From Cellulomonas rhizosphaerae (GTDB lineage: Bacteria > Actinomycetota > Actinomycetes > Actinomycetales > Cellulomonadaceae), in assembly GCF_003470205.1 (NCBI RefSeq), contig NZ_QWKP01000220.1, positions 1 to 64,000 on the forward strand: a DNA stretch of 64,000 bases, in the 5' to 3' direction. The notes under the pieces are model-generated. The model was not told the origin of the DNA, ran no database searches, and was given only the letters and a program-made list of their open reading frames with translations. Within the stretch, counting starts at the first letter, position 1. Each line of letters opens with the position of its first letter. The translations under genes were made by a program, and so were the position numbers. This document shows positions 59,464 to 64,000 of the stretch, one piece after another.

Positions 59464-60789
59464 ATGGCAGCCTCGAAGACCACCACCCCCGCTGCCGCGC
59501 CGCGCGCGCTGGTGCTGGGCGGCAACCGGATCCCGTTCGCCCGCGCCGGGGGCAAGTACGCCCACGCGAGCAACCAGGACATGCTCACGGCCGCGCTCGA
59601 CGGGCTCGTCGCGCGCTACGGACTGCAGGGCGAGCGGATCGGTGAGGTCGCCGCGGGCGCGGTGCTCAAGCACAGCCGCGACTTCAACCTCACGCGGGAG
59701 ACCGTGCTGGGATCGGCGCTGTCGGCCGAGACCCCGGCGTACGACCTGCAGCAGGCCTGCGCGACCGGCCTGGAGACCGTGGTCTCGCTGTCCAACAAGA
59801 TCCGCCTCGGCCAGATCGAGTCTGCGGTCGCCGGCGGCGTCGACACCACGTCCGACGCCCCGATCGCCGTGAGCGACCGGCTGCGCCGCGCGCTGCTCGA
59901 CCTCTCGCGCGCCCGATCGGTGGGCCAGAAGATCGCCGCCGCGTCGAAGATCCGCCCCAAGGACCTCGCGCCGGCCACGCCGCGCACGTCCGAGCCGCGC
60001 ACGGGCCTGTCGATGGGCGAGCACCAGGCGCTGACCACCGCGCAGTGGGGCATCACCCGGGAGGCGCAGGACGAGATCGCGTTCGCGTCGCACCAGAACC
60101 TCGCGGCCGCGTGGGCGGCCGGCTTCTTCGACGACCTGGTCACCCCGTACCGGGGTCAGTCGCAGGACGGGAACCTGCGCGCGGACACCTCGCTCGAGAA
60201 GCTCGCGGGGCTGCGGCCGACGTTCGGGCTCGGCCTGGACACACCCGCGACGATGACCGCCGGCAACTCCACGCCGCTGACCGACGGCGCCTCGACGGTG
60301 CTGCTCGGCAACGACGCGTGGGCCACCGCGCACGGCCTCACCCCGCTCGCCGTGGTGGTCGACGCCGAGGCCGCGGCCGTCGACTTCGTGCACGGCGTGG
60401 ACGGGCTGCTCATGGCGGGCGCGTTCGCCGTGCCGCGGCTGCTCGCGCGCAACGGCCTGACGCTGGCCGACTTCGACTACGTCGAGATCCACGAGGCGTT
60501 CGCGTCCACCGTGCTGACGACGCTCGCGGCGTGGGAGTCGGAGACGTTCGGGCGCGAGCGCCTGGGGCTGGACGGCGCGTTCGGCACCGTGGACCGCGCG
60601 CGGCTCAATGTGCACGGCTCGTCGCTCGCGGCGGGGCACCCGTTCGCGGCGACCGGCGGCCGGATCGTGGCGACCATCAGCAAGGAGCTGCACCGGCGTC
60701 GTACGGCCGAGGGCCGTCCCGTCCGGGCACTCGTGTCCATCTGTGCGGCCGGCGGGCTCGGCCTGACGGCGATCCTCGAGGCGGCCTGA
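59464..60789 (+). CDS. Acetyl-CoA acetyltransferase / 3-ketoacyl-CoA thiolase
   Basis: A 441-aa thiolase. VLGGNRIPFARAGGKYAHAS opens it. The nucleophile Cys is in YDLQQACATGLETVVSL (about residue 99), EIHEAFASTVL holds the conserved His/Glu, NVHGSSLAAGHPFAATGGR the acyl-binding His, and SICAAGGLGLTAIL the acid/base Cys. It cleaves or condenses acyl-CoA in beta-oxidation. GAGAGGGG precedes the ATG at 59464. It corresponds in position to fadA2 of mycobacteria. Confidence 0.93.
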   Translation: MAASKTTTPAAAPRALVLGGNRIPFARAGGKYAHASNQDMLTAALDGLVARYGLQGERIGEVAAGAVLKHSRDFNLTRETVLGSALSAETPAYDLQQACATGLETVVSLSNKIRLGQIESAVAGGVDTTSDAPIAVSDRLRRALLDLSRARSVGQKIAAASKIRPKDLAPATPRTSEPRTGLSMGEHQALTTAQWGITREAQDEIAFASHQNLAAAWAAGFFDDLVTPYRGQSQDGNLRADTSLEKLAGLRPTFGLGLDTPATMTAGNSTPLTDGASTVLLGNDAWATAHGLTPLAVVVDAEAAAVDFVHGVDGLLMAGAFAVPRLLARNGLTLADFDYVEIHEAFASTVLTTLAAWESETFGRERLGLDGAFGTVDRARLNVHGSSLAAGHPFAATGGRIVATISKELHRRRTAEGRPVRALVSICAAGGLGLTAILEAA

Positions 60790-60791
60790 CC

Positions 60792-62135
60792 ATGAGCGAC
60801 ACTTACCTGAACCTCGTCAACAGCGGCTTCACCAAGAAGCTCGCCAAGCAGCTCGGCCTTCCCCAGCCCGCTCCCCTGCGCCGCTACCGGCCGGGCCAGC
60901 CGCTGCTCGAGGGCCCGACCCTCGTGCTCGGTCGCGGCGCCGACGCCGAGGCGGTCGCCGGCTTGCTCTCGACCACCTGGGACCTCGAGGTGCACCGGCA
61001 CGCGACGCCCGAGCTGCGCTACGCGGCCGTCGTCGTCGTCCTCACCGAGGTCACGCAGCCGACCGACCTGAGCGAGCCCGTGCTCGCGGCGGCGGGCGCG
61101 CTCAAGTCGCTCGCGCGCGGCGGGCGCGTGGTCACGCTGTCACGCACGGCGACGGCCGACGACGCCCCCGCGGTCGCCGCCGCACGGCAGGGCGTGGACG
61201 GCCTGCTGCGGTCGCTGGCCAAGGAGCTGCGCGGCGGGTCGACCGGCAACGGGATCGTGCTCGACGCCGCGGTGGGCGTCGACGCGCCGTCGGTCGTCGG
61301 CGCGCTGCGGTTCTTCCTCTCGACGCGCTCGGCCTTCGTCGACGGCCAGCTGCTCACGGTCTCGTCCGCCGCCGGCACGCTGCCGACGTCCTGGGAGCGC
61401 CCGCTCGAGGGCCGCGTCGCGGTCGTCACGGGCGCCGCGCGCGGCATCGGCGAGTCGATCGCCGACACCCTGGCGCGCGACGGCGCGACCGTCGTCGCGG
61501 TGGACATGCCCTCGGCCGGCGAGCACCTGACGACCGTGGCCAACCGTGTGCGCGGCACCGCGCTGCAGCTCGACGTCACGGCCGAGGACGCCGGTGAGCG
61601 CATCCTCGAGCACGCGCTCGCGCGGCACGGGCGGATCGACATCGTCGTGCACAACGCGGGCATCACGCGGGACAAGCTGCTCGCCAACATGACGCCCGAG
61701 AAGTGGGACCCGGTGCTCGCGGTCAACATCGCCGCGCAGCTGCGGATCAACGAGGCGCTGCTGACGTCGGGCGACTTCGCCGACGAGCCGCGCATCGTCT
61801 CGCTCGCGTCGACGTCCGGCATCGCGGGCAACCGCGGCCAGACCAACTACGCGGCGTCCAAGGGCGGCGTCATCGGCATGGTCCGCGCGACCGCGCCGCT
61901 GCTCGAGGCGTTCGGCGGTACCGCCAACGCGGTCGCGCCGGGCTTCATCGAGACCGACATGACGGCCCGGATCCCCGCGGTGACGCGGCAGGTGGCGCGC
62001 CGCCTCAACTCGCTGCAGCAGGGCGGCCAGCCGGTCGACGTGGCGGAGACGGTCGCGTTCCTGGCCTCGCCTGCCGCGGGTGGCGTCGTCGGGCGCGTGC
62101 TGCGCGTGTGCGGGCAGAACATGGTGGGTCAGTGA
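60792..62135 (+). CDS. fabG: High-molecular-weight 3-oxoacyl reductase (FabG4-like SDR)
   Basis: A 447-aa reductase with two Rossmann units. Residues 1 to about 200 are a degenerate flavodoxin-like domain (GPTLVLGRGADAEAVAGLLS). The second half is a classical SDR: VAVVTGAARGIGESIADTLA (TGxxxGIG), VHNAGITRDKLLANM (NAG), SLASTSGIAGNRGQTNYAAS with YxxxK completed by KGG, and VAPGFIETDM. This matches mycobacterial FabG4, which uses NADH on long ketoacyl-CoA. The start lies 2 nt after the thiolase stop and the end overlaps the MaoC gene. Confidence 0.92.
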   Translation: MSDTYLNLVNSGFTKKLAKQLGLPQPAPLRRYRPGQPLLEGPTLVLGRGADAEAVAGLLSTTWDLEVHRHATPELRYAAVVVVLTEVTQPTDLSEPVLAAAGALKSLARGGRVVTLSRTATADDAPAVAAARQGVDGLLRSLAKELRGGSTGNGIVLDAAVGVDAPSVVGALRFFLSTRSAFVDGQLLTVSSAAGTLPTSWERPLEGRVAVVTGAARGIGESIADTLARDGATVVAVDMPSAGEHLTTVANRVRGTALQLDVTAEDAGERILEHALARHGRIDIVVHNAGITRDKLLANMTPEKWDPVLAVNIAAQLRINEALLTSGDFADEPRIVSLASTSGIAGNRGQTNYAASKGGVIGMVRATAPLLEAFGGTANAVAPGFIETDMTARIPAVTRQVARRLNSLQQGGQPVDVAETVAFLASPAAGGVVGRVLRVCGQNMVGQ

Positions 62136-63022
62136 CCCTCCCGACGACGCTCCGCACGGTCACCCTGCCCGACGTGCCCGGGCTCGGCGGCGTGTACGCC
62201 CGCGGGGCCGCGTCGGCGGGCCGGCTGGCGGTGACCCGACGGGTCGGGCGAGCGCCCGCCGGGCTGCCCGAGGTCGCCTACGAGGTCCGGGGCGTCGACG
62301 TCGACCCCACCCACCTCACCGACTACCAGCACCTGCTCGGCGAGCCCGGGAGTGACGTCCTGCCCGCCGGGTTCGTGCACGTGCTCGCGTTCCCGCTGGC
62401 CACCGCGCTCATGGCGCGGACCGACTTCCCGCTGTCCCTGCTCGGCATGGTCCACCTGTCGAACGTCGTCACCCAGCGGCGCGCGGTCCGGCTCGGCGAG
62501 GTGCTCGACGTGCGTGCGTGGGCGCAGGACCTGCGTCCGCACCGGTCCGGCACCCAGGTCGACCTGGTCACCGAGGTCTCGGTCGCCGGCGAGCTCGTCT
62601 GGACGGGCACCTCGACGTACCTGTCCAAGGGCGACTCGAACGGCGAGTCAGACGCCGGCCCCCGCGAGGAGTTCGTCGCGCCGGTACCGACCGGGCAGTG
62701 GCGGCTGGCCGGCGACGTCGGTCGGCGGTACGCCGCGGTGTCGGGCGACCGGAACCCCATCCACCTGTCCGCGCTGTCCGCCAAGGCGCTCGGCTTCCCG
62801 CGTGCCATCGCGCACGGGATGTACACCGCGGCCCGTGCGCTGGCTGACGTGGGCGCGGCCCGCGGCGAGGCGTTCGACTGGAGCGTCGAGTTCGCCAAGC
62901 CCGTGCTGCTGCCGGGCACGGTGACGGTCCGGGTCGCGGCCGACGACGAGGGCTTCGCCTTCACCGGCTGGGACGCGAAGCGGACCCGGCCCTACCTGAC
63001 GGGCCGCGTCGACCCGCTCTGA
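62132..63022 (+). CDS. MaoC-type acyl-CoA / 3-hydroxyacyl dehydratase (HtdX-like)
   Basis: A 296-aa double hot-dog protein. The N-terminal hot-dog is degenerate (VLAFPLATALMARTDFP); the C-terminal one has the hydratase motif YAAVSGDRNPIHLSALSAKA and LGFPRAIAHGMYTAARAL with the catalytic Asp and His. It hydrates or dehydrates 2-enoyl/3-hydroxyacyl-CoA. The GTG overlaps the FabG stop as GTGA. Thiolase, reductase and dehydratase in one operon form an elongation or oxidation cycle whose fourth step is the divergent acyl-CoA dehydrogenase. The last 31 nt overlap the opposite-strand GH20 gene. Confidence 0.9.
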   Translation: MTLPTTLRTVTLPDVPGLGGVYARGAASAGRLAVTRRVGRAPAGLPEVAYEVRGVDVDPTHLTDYQHLLGEPGSDVLPAGFVHVLAFPLATALMARTDFPLSLLGMVHLSNVVTQRRAVRLGEVLDVRAWAQDLRPHRSGTQVDLVTEVSVAGELVWTGTSTYLSKGDSNGESDAGPREEFVAPVPTGQWRLAGDVGRRYAAVSGDRNPIHLSALSAKALGFPRAIAHGMYTAARALADVGAARGEAFDWSVEFAKPVLLPGTVTVRVAADDEGFAFTGWDAKRTRPYLTGRVDPL

Positions 63023-64000
63023 CCCAGCCCCAGGCGCGCGAGGTGCGCCGGGAGCCGGTCGAGGAAGTCGTCGTAGTCGTCGGCGGTCCCCCAGGCCACC
63101 TCCGCGAACGCGCACAACCGGGGGAACGCCTGGCGCAGCACGTCGTCCGGGGTCGGCAGGTACTCGGTCCACAGCTGCGCCTGGACGCCGAGCACGCTGC
63201 CCGCGGCGCCCGCCGGCGCGTCGGGGACGAACGCGTAGGCGTTCTCCAGCGGCAGGATGCGGTCGGGGCTGAAGGGGCCGTCCTCGTCGTGCGTCGGGTA
63301 GTCGAAGTACGTCCGCAGGTGCGGCGCGAGCACGACGTCGTGCCCCGCGATCGCCGCCGCCGCGCCGCTCTCCTCGTCGAGCCAGGTCATGGCCAGTGCA
63401 CCGACCGGCCCGTCCGCCTTCTCGTACCAGTAGGCGGCGCGCCGACCGCGTGACTCGACGTGCGCGGCGAGCTGGGCGGTGAACCACGCGCGGGCGGCGC
63501 CCGGCCCGTCGATCCCGAGCTCGGCGATCCGGTCCAGGGCGCGCGGGCTGGCGGCCCATTCGTCGGCGAGGCACTCGTCGCCCCCCAGGTGCACGTACGG
63601 GCTCGGGAACAGGTCCACCACCTCGTCGATCACGTGCCGGAAGAAGTCGACCGTGCCCTCCTCGAGGTTGAGCGTGTGGGTGCTGATCCCCCACCCGCTC
63701 CACACCTCGACCGGCGAGCCCGGCGCGTTGCCGAGCTCCGGGTAGGCCGCGAGCGCGGCCTGCACGTGGCCGGGCAGGTTGATCTCGGGGACCACGGTCA
63801 CGCCCCGGTCCGCGGCGTGACGCACGATCTCGCGGATGTCGGCCCGCGTGTAGTGCGCGCCCGAGACCTCGGTCAGCCGCGGGTAGCGCTCGATCTCGAG
63901 CCGCCAGCCCTGGTCGTCGGTGAGGTGCAGCTGCAGCACGTTGAGCTTGTGCTCGGCGAGCAGGTCGAGGAGCCGCAGGACGAACTCCTTCGGCATGAAG
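62992..64000 (-). CDS. GH20 beta-N-acetylhexosaminidase, N-terminally cut by the window edge
   Basis: 335 residues of the catalytic TIM barrel and C-terminus; the N-terminal domain lies beyond 64000. MPKEFVLRLLDLLAEHKLN and VLQLHLTDDQGWRLEIERYP are the barrel entry of GH20, VPEINLPGHVQAALAAYPEL carries the substrate His, and HLGGDECLADEW contains the catalytic Asp-Glu pair (GGDE). VQAQLWTEYLPTPDDV and FAEVAWG close the active site. It removes terminal GlcNAc from chitin or glycans. It lacks the later linker or binding modules seen in some secreted forms. Confidence 0.92.
   Translation of the reverse strand, partial: FMPKEFVLRLLDLLAEHKLNVLQLHLTDDQGWRLEIERYPRLTEVSGAHYTRADIREIVRHAADRGVTVVPEINLPGHVQAALAAYPELGNAPGSPVEVWSGWGISTHTLNLEEGTVDFFRHVIDEVVDLFPSPYVHLGGDECLADEWAASPRALDRIAELGIDGPGAARAWFTAQLAAHVESRGRRAAYWYEKADGPVGALAMTWLDEESGAAAAIAGHDVVLAPHLRTYFDYPTHDEDGPFSPDRILPLENAYAFVPDAPAGAAGSVLGVQAQLWTEYLPTPDDVLRQAFPRLCAFAEVAWGTADDYDDFLDRLPAHLARLGLGQSGSTRPVR

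Overview
The window is high-GC chromosomal DNA from an actinobacterium, most likely Cellulomonas or a close relative. The evidence is dense GC-rich coding sequence, a bldC homologue, a DUF3073 gene, actinobacterial small membrane proteins, and a secreted CBM2 + Pro/Thr linker + GH6 cellulase with the architecture of Cellulomonas CenA. No rRNA gene, CRISPR array or replication origin was seen. Species is inferred, not proven.

Layout. 1-1853 is the end of a homoprotocatechuate (4-hydroxyphenylacetate) catabolic operon (hpaD 3' end, hpaH, hpaI). 1856-5028 holds a reductase-like gene and unknown genes, including a 5'-truncated DUF4241 gene. 5665-13183 is a three-gene minus-strand cassette: a PD-(D/E)XK nuclease-like protein, a DUF4917 protein with SIR2-like motifs, and a 1171-aa SIR2 + DUF4020-type protein. 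It looks like an abortive-infection defence locus. 13282-17051 is a probable mobile or decayed element: a tyrosine-recombinase-like gene, a DDE-transposase-like gene and two small genes chained by start/stop overlaps, plus a divergent frameshifted gene resembling a transposase N-terminal domain. A secreted EEP-family phosphatase/nuclease (17186-18490) follows. Then come tRNA-Lys, an intact tyrosine recombinase abutting it, and a tRNA 3'-half duplication 1.1 kb away, which is the signature of a minimal integrated element.

19934-34204 is ordinary accessory metabolism: a duplicated YcxB-like membrane protein, an epimerase/TetR divergent pair with two matching operators, a complete oligopeptide-type ABC transporter (binding protein, two permeases, fused double ATPase), an acetyltransferase, a WYL regulator/VOC pair, a TetR/MFS efflux pair with two palindromic operators, and an LLM-family oxidoreductase. 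34244-41766 holds a cation-efflux transporter, a small metalloprotease, tRNA-Glu, tRNA-Asp and tRNA-Phe, a bacteriophytochrome fused to a SpoIIE-type phosphatase, a cation/proton antiporter, three small envelope proteins, bldC and the DUF3073 gene.

41931-56302 mixes housekeeping and secreted enzymes: purM-purF, trpS preceded by a Trp-Arg-Trp leader peptide, the GH6 cellulase, a secreted PQQ-dehydrogenase-like enzyme with ricin and fibronectin-III modules, rsgA, purL and small membrane/lipoproteins. 56363-63022 is a fatty-acid module (acyl-CoA dehydrogenase + TetR facing thiolase, high-molecular-weight FabG and MaoC dehydratase), matching the gene set of the mycobacterial fadE5-fadA2-fabG4-htdX region. 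A GH20 beta-N-acetylhexosaminidase runs off the right edge.
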